From JAEUJM01 sp041918615 (GTDB lineage: Bacteria; Actinomycetota; Acidimicrobiia; Acidimicrobiales; DATDAH01): a stretch of 64,000 bases of DNA. The stretch's first letter is position 1; each line of letters begins with the position of its first letter. The notes under the pieces were generated by a model. It did not search any database and had not been told where the DNA came from. It was given only the letters and a program-made list of their open reading frames with translations. Both the position numbers and the translations under genes were made by a program. Shown here piece by piece: positions 51,801 through 59,776 of this stretch. The stretch lies in NCBI GenBank assembly GCA_041918615.1, contig JAYRVH010000043.1, forward strand, positions 186,001 through 250,000, in the 5' to 3' direction.

Positions 51801-53083
51801 CAGCCCGGGCCCCGCGACAGCGCGGCGGCCCCCCAGAAGGCGGCGGCCTCGCCGAGGTCCTCCTCGATCCGGAGCAGTTGGTTGTACTTGGCCACCCGGT
51901 CGCTGCGCGCGGGAGCTCCGGTCTTGATCTGGCCGCAGTTGGTGGCGACGGCGAGGTCGGCGATGGTGGTGTCCTCGGTCTCGCCCGATCGGTGCGACAT
52001 GACCGCCGTGTAGGCGTTCCGGTTGGCCAGGGCCACCGCCTCGAGCGTCTCGGTCAGCGAACCGATCTGATTGACCTTGATGAGGATCGAGTTGGCGACG
52101 CCGGTGTCGATGCCCCGCTGGAGCCGCTCGGTGCTGGTGACGAACAGGTCGTCGCCCACGAGCTGCACCCGGTCGCCCACCGCGGCGGTGAGGGCGGACC
52201 AGCCGTCCCAGTCCTCCTCGGCCATGCCGTCCTCCACCGAGACGATGGGGTAACGCTCGACCCAGTCGGCCCAGAACGCGGCCATCTCGTCAGGGCCGAG
52301 GGTGCGATCCTCGCCGGCGAGCACGTAGGCGCCATCGGTGTAGAACTCGGACGACGCAGGGTCGAGGGCGATGGCGATCTGGTCGCCTGGGGTGTAGCCC
52401 GCCCGCTCGATGGCGTCCATGAGCACCTGGACCGCCTCTTCGTTGGAGCCCAGGTTCGGGGCGAACCCGCCCTCGTCGCCCACCGCGGTGGAGAGGCCAC
52501 GGTCCGCGAGCACGCGCTTGAGCACGTGATAGGTCTCGGTGCCCCAGCGCAGCGCCTCGCTGAACGACGCCGCGCCCACCGGCATGAGCATGAACTCCTG
52601 GAGGTCGACGTTGTTGTCGGCGTGGGCGCCGCCGTTGAGCACGTTCATCATCGGCACCGGCAGCACATGGGCGTTCGCGCCGCCGACGTAGCGGTAGAGG
52701 GGGAGCTCGAGCTCGTCGGCCGCGGCCTTGGCCGTGGCGAGGGACACGCCGAGGATCGCGTTTGCGCCGAAGCCCGCCTTGTTGGGCGTTCCGTCGGCGT
52801 CGATCAACCGGCGGTCGAGCTCGCGTTGGTCGAGGCCCTCCATGCCGAGCACCAACTCGGCGAGGGCCCCGTTGACGTGGCCGACGGCGACCGCCACGCC
52901 CTTGCCGCCGTATCGGTCGCCGCCATCGCGCAGCTCGACCGCCTCGAACTGGCCGGTAGAGGCCCCGGACGGGACGATGGCCCGGCCACGGGACCCCGAC
53001 TCGAGCACGACCTCGACCTCGACCGTGGGGTTGCCGCGCGAATCGAGTACTTCACGGCCCACTACCTGTTCGATGGAGCTCAC
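51800..53083 (-). CDS. eno: Enolase
   Basis: A 427-residue glycolytic enzyme converting 2-phosphoglycerate to phosphoenolpyruvate. Landmarks are REVLDSRGNPTVEVEV, SGASTG, GVSLATAKAAADELELPLYR, VPMMNVLNGGAHADN, TAVGDEGGFAPN, and the metal and active-site region VSVEDGMAEEDWDGW, LVGDDLFVT, ILIKVNQIGSLTET and MSHRSGETEDTTIAD. The leaderless GTG at 53083 follows TAGAAT and seven bases. It overlaps ftsB by one base. Confidence 0.97.
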   Translation of the reverse strand: MSSIEQVVGREVLDSRGNPTVEVEVVLESGSRGRAIVPSGASTGQFEAVELRDGGDRYGGKGVAVAVGHVNGALAELVLGMEGLDQRELDRRLIDADGTPNKAGFGANAILGVSLATAKAAADELELPLYRYVGGANAHVLPVPMMNVLNGGAHADNNVDLQEFMLMPVGAASFSEALRWGTETYHVLKRVLADRGLSTAVGDEGGFAPNLGSNEEAVQVLMDAIERAGYTPGDQIAIALDPASSEFYTDGAYVLAGEDRTLGPDEMAAFWADWVERYPIVSVEDGMAEEDWDGWSALTAAVGDRVQLVGDDLFVTSTERLQRGIDTGVANSILIKVNQIGSLTETLEAVALANRNAYTAVMSHRSGETEDTTIADLAVATNCGQIKTGAPARSDRVAKYNQLLRIEEDLGEAAAFWGAAALSRGPG

Positions 53084-53090
53084 GCCCGTG

Positions 53091-53096
53091 ATTCTA
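53091..53096 (-). promoter_or_regulatory. -10 element, leaderless start of eno
   Basis: TAGAAT on the minus strand, then CACGGGC, then the GTG at 53083. Confidence 0.6.
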
Positions 53097-53194
53097 GTGG
53101 GGCTGCTGTTGCTGTTGTTGTCAATGAGGAATCGACGTCACGCCTCGACTCCGGCTGCCATGGATCTTCGGTCGGGCCTGATCGGGCCGAGCGC

Positions 53195-54106
53195 TCAGCC
53201 GGCGAACTTGCCGGCGCTGATGCGCTCGGCCTCCATGAGGGCGATCTCCTGGGCACCGGACACCACGATGGCGGGATCCGGGACGAAGTCGACGTCCGGC
53301 GAGCGCCCGGCGTAGTCGGCGGAGTTGAGGATCACCCGCATGGCGTTGAGCCGGGCCCGATGCTTGTCCTCGGACCGGATGATCGTCCAGGGTGCGTCGG
53401 AGGTGCTCGTGCGCTTGAGCATGCGGTACTTGCTGTCGGTGAATTCGTCCCAGTGCTCCTGGGCCTGGACATCGATCTCGCTGAGCTTCCACTGGCGGAG
53501 CGGATCATCGCGCCGGCGGTCGAACCGGCGCTTCTGCTCGGCCTTGTCAACGCTGAAGTAGAGCTTGACCAGGATGGTGCCCTGGCGGACCAGGTCCTTC
53601 TCGAAGCCCACCACGCCGCGCATGAAGTTCTTGTACTCCTCGTCGGTGCAGAAGCCGAACACCTGCTCGACCATGGCCCGGTTGTACCAGGACCGGTCGA
53701 ACAGGACCATCTCGCCGCCCGTGGGGAACTGGGCGACGTAACGCTGGAAGTACCACTGGGTGCGCTGCTCCTCGGTGGGCTTGCCCAGCGCGACCACCCG
53801 GTAGTGCTTCTCGTTCATGTAGCGGGTGACCCGGCGGATGGTGCCGCCCTTGCCGGCGGCATCGCGGCCCTCGAAGAGCACGATCATCCGCCGGTGGTTC
53901 TCCTCCAGGTGATGCTGCAGCTTCAAGAGCTCAACCTGGAAGGGCTTGAGGCGGGCTTCCTGCCGGCGCCGACGGACGGCCACCCGCTCCTCCTTGCGCA
54001 GGCCCTGGTACTGCTCGACGAGGGCCGAGAGCGCCATCTCCCTCCCTCCGACGGACACGACCGGGTCGTCCTCGGGATCTTCAACGGTCGGATGGTCGGT
54101 TGACAT
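53195..54106 (-). CDS. ppk2: Polyphosphate kinase 2
   Basis: A 303-residue class I-type PPK2, transferring phosphate between polyphosphate and nucleoside diphosphates. Walker A is FEGRDAAGKGGTI, Walker B is VLFDRSWYNRA, and the lid carries RRFDRRRDDPLRQWKLSEID. KPTEEQRTQWYFQRYVAQFP and NRAMVEQVFGFCT are family blocks. The ATG has AAAGGATC upstream. With ppx 9 kb away, the region holds both arms of polyphosphate turnover. Confidence 0.95.
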   Translation of the reverse strand: MSTDHPTVEDPEDDPVVSVGGREMALSALVEQYQGLRKEERVAVRRRRQEARLKPFQVELLKLQHHLEENHRRMIVLFEGRDAAGKGGTIRRVTRYMNEKHYRVVALGKPTEEQRTQWYFQRYVAQFPTGGEMVLFDRSWYNRAMVEQVFGFCTDEEYKNFMRGVVGFEKDLVRQGTILVKLYFSVDKAEQKRRFDRRRDDPLRQWKLSEIDVQAQEHWDEFTDSKYRMLKRTSTSDAPWTIIRSEDKHRARLNAMRVILNSADYAGRSPDVDFVPDPAIVVSGAQEIALMEAERISAGKFAG

Positions 54107-54172
54107 CTGATCCTTTCCGCCCGGCCCTGTCGGGCCGGGGCCAAGTCCTGTGCGGAATGCTCGCAGGGGGTG

Positions 54173-55690
54173 TCACGGGGCGGCGACCGAGCTGAGGGCC
54201 GACGCATCGATGTCGCCGGGCACGCCCCAACCGCCCCGGTAGTCGAAGAACTCGCGGGCGCCGGTGGTGCGACAGCCGTCATCGACCAGCTCGAACGAGT
54301 CGAGGTCCACGAGGGCCGGATGCACCTGGCCGCACGCCGCGGCCAGTCGGAGCAGTTCGCGACGCAACGAGATCACGTAGTGACCCGCCCGGACCGACTT
54401 GAGCGTGGGGTCGAGGCCGCCGGTCAGCCATGGCGACTGGGTGGCCACGCCGGTGGGGCAGCGCCCGGTGTGGCAGCGCTGGGCCTGGATGCACCCGACG
54501 GCCAACATGGCCTCGCGGCCCACGTTGATGAGGTCGCAGCCCATCGCCATGGCGAGGAACCCCGAATCCGGCAGGCCGAGCTTGCCCGAGCCGACGAACA
54601 CGACGTCGTCGGTGAGACCCGCCCTGGCGAAGGTCCGGTAGACGCGGGGGAAGGCCACCCGGAAAGGAAGCGACACGTGGTCGGCGAACACCAGCGGCGC
54701 CGCACCCGAGCCGCCTTCCCCGCCGTCGACGGTCACGAAGTCGGGCCCCTCGCCCCGGGCGGCCATCCGGGCGACCAGGTCGTCCCAGAACTGCTGCTCC
54801 CCCACCGCCGACTTGATGCCCACGGGCAGGCCGGTGGCGCCGGCGATGCGCTCGACGAAGTCGATGAGGCCGTCGACATCGGCGAACTCGCGGTGGTAGG
54901 GCGGGCTGAGGCAGTCCTGGCCCTCGGGGATTCCCCGCATCGCCGCGATCTCGGGGGTGACCTTGGCGCCCGGGACCACACCGCCGAGGCCGGCCTTCGC
55001 GCCCTGCGAGAGCTTGATCTCGATAGCACGGATCGGTGACCGCCCGACTCTGGCGACCACCTGGTCGAGGTCGAAGCTGCCACTCTCGTCGCGGCAGCCG
55101 AAGTAGCCGGTGCCGATCTGCCAGATCAGCTCGCCGCCGTGCTCGTGGTGGGGCGACACACCACCCTCGCCCGTGTTGTGCAGGCAGCCGGCCAGCGCGG
55201 CACCCCGGTTGAGGGCCTCGACCGCGGGGCCGCTCAGCGACCCGAAGCTCATGGCCGAGATGTTCACGATCGAGCGGGGCCGGAACGCACCGGGCCGGCC
55301 ACGCGCCGCGCCCAGCACCTTGGCGCACGGCACCGAGGGGTCACGATCGGTCGCCATGGTGCGCTCGGGGAAGGCGACGTGCTTGATGATGAGGTAGTCG
55401 GGGCTCAGCTCGAGGTTGTTGTCGGTGCCGAACCCGGTGAGGTTGTTCTCCTGCTTCGACGACGTGTACACCCAGCGCCGCTGGTCGCGGTTGAAGGGGC
55501 GCTCCTGGTCGTTGTCGGTGACGATGTACTGGCGCAGCTCGGGACCGACCGCCTCGAGCCAGAACCGCAGGTGGCCGAGCACGGGGAAGTTGCGCAGGAT
55601 GGCATGGCGACGCTGCACCAGGTCGTAGGCCGCCAAGCCCCCCACCCCAGCAGCAGCGGCGACCGCGAGTCGGCCGAGGCGGGTGGTCAC
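54173..55690 (-). CDS. FMN-binding glutamate-synthase-like protein
   Basis: A 505-residue protein containing the FMN-binding barrel of glutamate synthase without amidotransferase or GltD. It has an N-terminal hydrophobic segment (LAVAAAAGVGGLAAYDLV), then ISAMSFGSLSGPAVEALN, NTGEGGVSPHH, EIKLSQGAKAGLGGVVPG, VTVDGGEGGSGAAP and a three-Cys 3Fe-4S motif CIQAQRCHTGRCPTGVAT. The GTG at 55690 follows TAGCTT and seven bases. Stand-alone members of this family are common, and their reaction is not established. It is likely membrane-associated. Confidence 0.9.
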   Translation of the reverse strand: MTTRLGRLAVAAAAGVGGLAAYDLVQRRHAILRNFPVLGHLRFWLEAVGPELRQYIVTDNDQERPFNRDQRRWVYTSSKQENNLTGFGTDNNLELSPDYLIIKHVAFPERTMATDRDPSVPCAKVLGAARGRPGAFRPRSIVNISAMSFGSLSGPAVEALNRGAALAGCLHNTGEGGVSPHHEHGGELIWQIGTGYFGCRDESGSFDLDQVVARVGRSPIRAIEIKLSQGAKAGLGGVVPGAKVTPEIAAMRGIPEGQDCLSPPYHREFADVDGLIDFVERIAGATGLPVGIKSAVGEQQFWDDLVARMAARGEGPDFVTVDGGEGGSGAAPLVFADHVSLPFRVAFPRVYRTFARAGLTDDVVFVGSGKLGLPDSGFLAMAMGCDLINVGREAMLAVGCIQAQRCHTGRCPTGVATQSPWLTGGLDPTLKSVRAGHYVISLRRELLRLAAACGQVHPALVDLDSFELVDDGCRTTGAREFFDYRGGWGVPGDIDASALSSVAAP

Positions 55691-55697
55691 GGACGAG

Positions 55698-55703
55698 AAG
55701 CTA
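55698..55703 (-). promoter_or_regulatory. -10 element, leaderless start of the GltB-like gene
   Basis: TAGCTT on the minus strand, then seven bases, then the GTG at 55690. Confidence 0.5.
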
Positions 55704-55921
55704 GCGGTCGTGCAGGCCGCCGGGCAGGGTCGAAGGTCACACAGCCGACGCAGGGCCCAGGTTCACCCCCACCAGAAAACCGTGGCCAACACGGCCTGGA
55801 GCGCCACTGGCGCAGCACCCTGGGTCCGTCGCGTCGTTGACCATGCAACGGGTCCCCGTCGGGATAGAGACCGATGCCGACCTCGGCTGAGCGCGACCTC
55901 GAGAGGGTCACCGGCGCACCG

Positions 55922-57088
55922 TCATCCTCCCACGATCTCGGCCTTCGTGAGGTCGACCGCGGCGAGCGCGTCGACGCCGGGGGCAAGCGGGAACGAATGC
56001 TCTCCGGCGTGCACGACGAACGCCCGGTCGAGGCGGAGCGTTTCGATCGCCGACCGCAACGACGAGGTCATCTTTGGCGTGGCCGTCCGCTTGATCTCGA
56101 ACCCGATGCGCTCCGCACCTCGAACGATGAGCAGATCGAGCTCCGCGCCACCGTGGGTGGCCCAGAAGTACCGCTGATCTGCTCGGCTCCCACTCACCGC
56201 CGATATCTGTCGGAGGATGAACCCTTCCCACGACGCCCCGAGGATCGGGTGGCGTTCGATCGAGGTGCGATCCGGCAGGTCGAGCAACGCGTGAAGGATT
56301 CCGCTGTCGGAGATGTACACCTTGGGCGACTTCACCTGCCGCTTGCCGACGTTCTCGTGCCACGGGCGGAGCTGTTCGACCACGAGTGCGCTGGTCAACA
56401 GGTCGAGATACCGGCGCACCGTCGTGTCGGCGACACCGAACGAGGATGCGAACCGGGAACCACTCCACACCTGCCCGTGAACGTGGGCGAGCATCCGCCA
56501 GAACCGGTCGTTCGTCGAGGCAGGAACGCGGACCCCGAGCGACGGGAGGTCCCGCTCGACGAAGGTGCGAACGAAGTCGAGTCGCCACCGGAAGCTCGCA
56601 TCGTCGGAATCGGCGGTGAAGGACCTGGGGAACCCACCCCTGGCCCAGAGTCGATCGATGGCTCCGATCCCGACCTCGTCGAGGGTGAAGGGCGTGAGGT
56701 CGTGAAAGGCGATCCGACCGGCCAGCGTCTCGGAGGACTGTCGAAGGAGCTCGGGAGCCGCGCTGCCGAGCACCAGGTACCGGCACCCCGGATCCCGGTC
56801 GATCAGCGACCGCAGCACGGGGAAGAGCTCGGGACGGCGCTGCACCTCGTCGAACACCACGAGACCATCCAGTCCCGCCAATGCCAGTTCAGGCTCCGCC
56901 AATCTCGCAAGATCGCTCGGCAGCTCGAGGTCGAACCTGTGCACAGGTCCGCTCCACGCCTCGGCGATCTCCTGCGCGAGCGTGGTCTTTCCCACCTGGC
57001 GCGCGCCGAGCAACGCCACGCAGGGCACGGTGGACAAGAGCTCCTGGCATCGGTGCCGATGGCCGTTGCGATCGATCACGACAGCCAT
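55922..57088 (-). CDS. AAA ATPase with DUF4143 domain
   Basis: A 388-residue ATPase of the widespread accessory AAA_14/DUF4143 family. Walker A is LGARQVGKTT, Walker B is LDGLVVFDEVQ, and LVLGSAAPELLRQSSETLAGR is the sensor region. The C-terminal half holds a winged-helix-like segment (FGVADTTVRRYLDLLTSALV) and a nuclease-like ELDLLIVRGAERIGFEIKRT. Function is unproven; defence or toxin-antitoxin-like roles have been proposed. It is a lone gene within the conserved mazG-eno block and looks laterally acquired. An inverted repeat lies just upstream. Confidence 0.88.
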   Translation of the reverse strand: MAVVIDRNGHRHRCQELLSTVPCVALLGARQVGKTTLAQEIAEAWSGPVHRFDLELPSDLARLAEPELALAGLDGLVVFDEVQRRPELFPVLRSLIDRDPGCRYLVLGSAAPELLRQSSETLAGRIAFHDLTPFTLDEVGIGAIDRLWARGGFPRSFTADSDDASFRWRLDFVRTFVERDLPSLGVRVPASTNDRFWRMLAHVHGQVWSGSRFASSFGVADTTVRRYLDLLTSALVVEQLRPWHENVGKRQVKSPKVYISDSGILHALLDLPDRTSIERHPILGASWEGFILRQISAVSGSRADQRYFWATHGGAELDLLIVRGAERIGFEIKRTATPKMTSSLRSAIETLRLDRAFVVHAGEHSFPLAPGVDALAAVDLTKAEIVGG

Positions 57089-57105
57089 CCTAGCGACTTC
57101 TACCT

Positions 57106-57136
57106 TGAAATCCCGGCTATCACCACCGAGATTTCA
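57106..57136. promoter_or_regulatory. Inverted repeat between mazG and the DUF4143 ATPase
   Basis: Arms TGAAATCCCGG and CCGAGATTTCA (10 of 11 matching) surround a 9-base spacer, 18 bases before the ATPase start and after the mazG stop. It is relatively AT-rich for this genome. It could be an operator or the mazG terminator. Confidence 0.45.
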
Positions 57137-57146
57137 TGCCACACTC

Positions 57147-58583
57147 CTACCCGCCCTCCACCGAGCGCTCGGCTTTCGCCGCGCGCCACCACCGGTCGAG
57201 GGTGTCCGGGCGGGCCTCGTTGAGCACGACCCCCTCCTCGTCGGCCAGTCGCTCGACCACCCGGAAGCGCGCCTGGAAGCGGTCGGCCGCCCCCCGCAGC
57301 GCCGACTCGGGGTCGACGCCCAGGTGCTGCGCGACTCCGGTGGCGGCGAACAGCACGTCGCCCACCTCGTGGGGCGTGGGGTCGGCGCGCACCTCGGCGA
57401 GCTCGCTCTCGACATCGGCGAACGCCGCGTCGAGCGACGGGTAGGCGAAGCCCGAGTTGGCACCCTTCTTCTGCACCTTGAGGGCGTAGAGCAGTGCCGG
57501 CAGCGCCTTCGGGATGCCGTCCATCACGCTGTCGCGGCCCTTCTCGGCTTTCTTGATCTGCTCCCAGTTGCGCATCACGTCCCCCGGGCCTGCCACCTCG
57601 ACCTCGCCGAACACGTGGGGGTGGCGCAGGCGCAGCTTGTCGTGGATGCCCCGGGCCACGTCGGCGACGGTGAACTGCCCCTCCTCGGTGGCCAGGGTGG
57701 CGTGGAAGAACACCTGGAAGAGCAGGTCGCCGAGCTCTTCCTCGAGGTGGTCGTAGCCCTCACCCGCCTCCACGTCGACCCCCTCGATCGCCTCGAGGGT
57801 CTCGTAGGTCTCCTCGAGCAGGTGGCGGCCGAGGCTGAGGTGGGTCTGCTCGCGGTCCCAAGGGCACTCTCGTCGCAGCGTGACCACGAGCTCGGCGAAC
57901 CGTTGCAGCTCGCCCGCCACCGGCGCCGCCAGTGAAGGCAGCCACAGGGACGTGAGGTGGTCCGGCTCCACTGACCGGTCGAGGTCCTCCCACGCCACCT
58001 CGAAGACGGACTCGTCGGCGAGGCCGAGGCGCTGGAGCACCACCACCCGATCGGGTGCGTCCTGCTCCACGGCCAGCTTGATCTCCGACAGCACCGAGCG
58101 TCGGTCGCACTGCGCGACGAGCAGCGGGCCGCGTTGACCCGCTCCCTCCGAGGCGAACCGCTGCCCGTCGACGATTCGCGCCCCGACCGCCACAGGGTCC
58201 ACGCGCAGGCGCGCCCACACGAGATCGGCGAACGACATCGCCGGGAGCAACTCGACCTCGATGCCCCTCCCGGAAGCACCGACCAGCAACTCGACCGTCC
58301 GTTCCGCCACGACAGGTGACCCGGGAACCGCGTAGAGCACCGAACCATGGGTGGCGGCGGCGTCGACGAGCGTGGCGACGATCGAGCGGTACACCTCGTC
58401 GAGGGTCTCGGACGCGTCGTAGACCGCGTCGAAGGTGGGGGCGTCGCCCAGAAGGGCGGCGGCCGGATGGCGGCCGGTGCGGAGGTAACGACGGGGCGTG
58501 GCCTCGATCGCGGCCAGTGTGCCGGCGGTGACAAGGTCGGGCCCTGCCGGGCCCAGGCCGACGACGGTGAGGTGCGCCGTCAA
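57147..58583 (-). CDS. mazG: MazG nucleotide pyrophosphohydrolase fused to a methylase-like domain
   Basis: A 478-residue two-domain protein like B. subtilis YabN. The N-terminal 220 residues are a tetrapyrrole-methylase-like domain (VVGLGPAGPDLVTAGTLAAI, SVLYAVPGSPVVAERTVELL). The MazG part has CPWDREQTHLSLGRHLLEET, YETLEAIEG and the EExxD motif HLEEELGDLLFQVFFHA, then GKHVFGEVEV-like HPHVFGEVEV. It removes aberrant NTPs. A rare TTG start at 58583 overlaps the stop of the surA-like gene (TTGA), and no better start is in frame. Confidence 0.93.
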   Translation of the reverse strand: MTAHLTVVGLGPAGPDLVTAGTLAAIEATPRRYLRTGRHPAAALLGDAPTFDAVYDASETLDEVYRSIVATLVDAAATHGSVLYAVPGSPVVAERTVELLVGASGRGIEVELLPAMSFADLVWARLRVDPVAVGARIVDGQRFASEGAGQRGPLLVAQCDRRSVLSEIKLAVEQDAPDRVVVLQRLGLADESVFEVAWEDLDRSVEPDHLTSLWLPSLAAPVAGELQRFAELVVTLRRECPWDREQTHLSLGRHLLEETYETLEAIEGVDVEAGEGYDHLEEELGDLLFQVFFHATLATEEGQFTVADVARGIHDKLRLRHPHVFGEVEVAGPGDVMRNWEQIKKAEKGRDSVMDGIPKALPALLYALKVQKKGANSGFAYPSLDAAFADVESELAEVRADPTPHEVGDVLFAATGVAQHLGVDPESALRGAADRFQARFRVVERLADEEGVVLNEARPDTLDRWWRAAKAERSVEGG

Positions 58584-59713
58584 CCCCCGGCGGTGGTGCT
58601 GTCGGTCGTGGAGGGATCCTGGGCGGGTGCGGTGCCCAGGTCGGGAAGGGTCGTGCTCGGCGTGGACGGCCCCTCGGGAGGTACCACCGTCATCGTGTCC
58701 GCGTCCCACCGGCCATAGCGGGAGTTGACCTCGACCTCGGCGCTTCCCAGGGCCTCGGACAGGAAGGTGTTGAGGGGATCCTGGGCGGGCGCCTCCAGCT
58801 GGGACCGGATCTGGGCCTTCACGTCGGCGAAGGGGGCGACGCCCTTCTGGTTCACCAGGATGAGGTGATAGCCGAACTGTGTCTGGACCGGCTCGGTGAC
58901 CGTGCCGACGTCGGCGGCGGCGATGGCCGCCTCGAACTCGGGGACGAAGGAGCCAACGGGCTGGCAACCGAGGTCGCCACCGTTCGCCGCCGAACCGGTG
59001 TCCGTGGAGTTCGCCGCGGCCAGGTCCGCGAAGTCCGCACCGTCGGCGAGCTGCTGGGAGAGGTCCTGGGCCGTCGCCTCGTCGTCGACCAGGATGTGGC
59101 TCGCGCAGTTCTGGGTGAACTGGTCCTGGTTGTCGTCGTAGTAGGCCCGGACGTCGGCACCGGTGACGGCGGCGTCCTCGCCCGCTTCGGCCGCCAGGGC
59201 CTCGGAGAGCACGGCGGCCTGGGCGTTGAACGTGACCTCGAAGTCCTGGAAGCTCTGCGAGAACTGGTCGAAGACCGCCTGGCCCGCGGCCGGATCGGCC
59301 GTGGTAGGGGGTGCGGTGGGGTCGGCGTTGGGGTCCGCCGCAGGTTGCGGCGCGAGCTGCGCGGCGAACTGCTCCTCGGCCGCCTGGCGGTCGGCATCGG
59401 TGATCTCGAGGTTCCGCCGGCCGAACTCTTCGGCGACGACGGCGGCCACGACCCGCTCCTGGAGCACCTGCGCGGTGAAGGCCGTGTTCACGGTGTCCTC
59501 ACCCTCGCCGTAGACGGCCTGGGCGAACTGGGTGTCGGGGTTCGCGTCGGCGTAGCCGACCAGGTCGTCGAGCTCGGCATCGATCACCGACTGCGGCACC
59601 ACGGTGCCGTTGACGGTCACGGCGGCGTTGTCGGCGGCGTCGGAGCATGAGGCGAGCGCACCCGCCAACAGGAGCACGAGCGCGACGAGGGAGAGGCGGA
59701 GGAATCGGGTCAC
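58580..59713 (-). CDS. SurA/PrsA-like peptidyl-prolyl isomerase lipoprotein
   Basis: A 377-residue exported foldase. The signal peptide ends in the lipobox LASC (Cys 23). The N-terminal SurA-like helical domain is interrupted by a Pro/Ala/Asp-rich insertion (about residues 120-145). The parvulin domain spans about residues 205-310: CASHILVDDEATAQDLSQQL, GADFADLAAANSTD, NGGDLGCQPVGSFVPEFEAA and VQTQFGYHLILV. A Thr/Ser/Pro tail follows. The GTG start is preceded by CATGAT and six bases. It lies between mfd and mazG, a position seen for related lipoproteins in other actinobacteria. Confidence 0.9.
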   Translation of the reverse strand: MTRFLRLSLVALVLLLAGALASCSDAADNAAVTVNGTVVPQSVIDAELDDLVGYADANPDTQFAQAVYGEGEDTVNTAFTAQVLQERVVAAVVAEEFGRRNLEITDADRQAAEEQFAAQLAPQPAADPNADPTAPPTTADPAAGQAVFDQFSQSFQDFEVTFNAQAAVLSEALAAEAGEDAAVTGADVRAYYDDNQDQFTQNCASHILVDDEATAQDLSQQLADGADFADLAAANSTDTGSAANGGDLGCQPVGSFVPEFEAAIAAADVGTVTEPVQTQFGYHLILVNQKGVAPFADVKAQIRSQLEAPAQDPLNTFLSEALGSAEVEVNSRYGRWDADTMTVVPPEGPSTPSTTLPDLGTAPAQDPSTTDSTTAGG

Positions 59714-59776
59714 AGGGCGATCATGCTACGGCCTGGCCGGCGAGAGCCAGGCGCGGGGCCGCCCGTCGCGGTGCGC

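Noticed and set aside
53099..53125. CTG/TTG-rich run upstream of eno as a repeat
   Set aside because: The units are irregular and too few; it is outside any gene and shows no tandem structure.
55691..55921. Possible RNA gene in the gap between the GltB-like gene and the DUF4143 ATPase
   Set aside because: No tRNA-like arms, extended hairpin or open frame beyond the promoter element were found.
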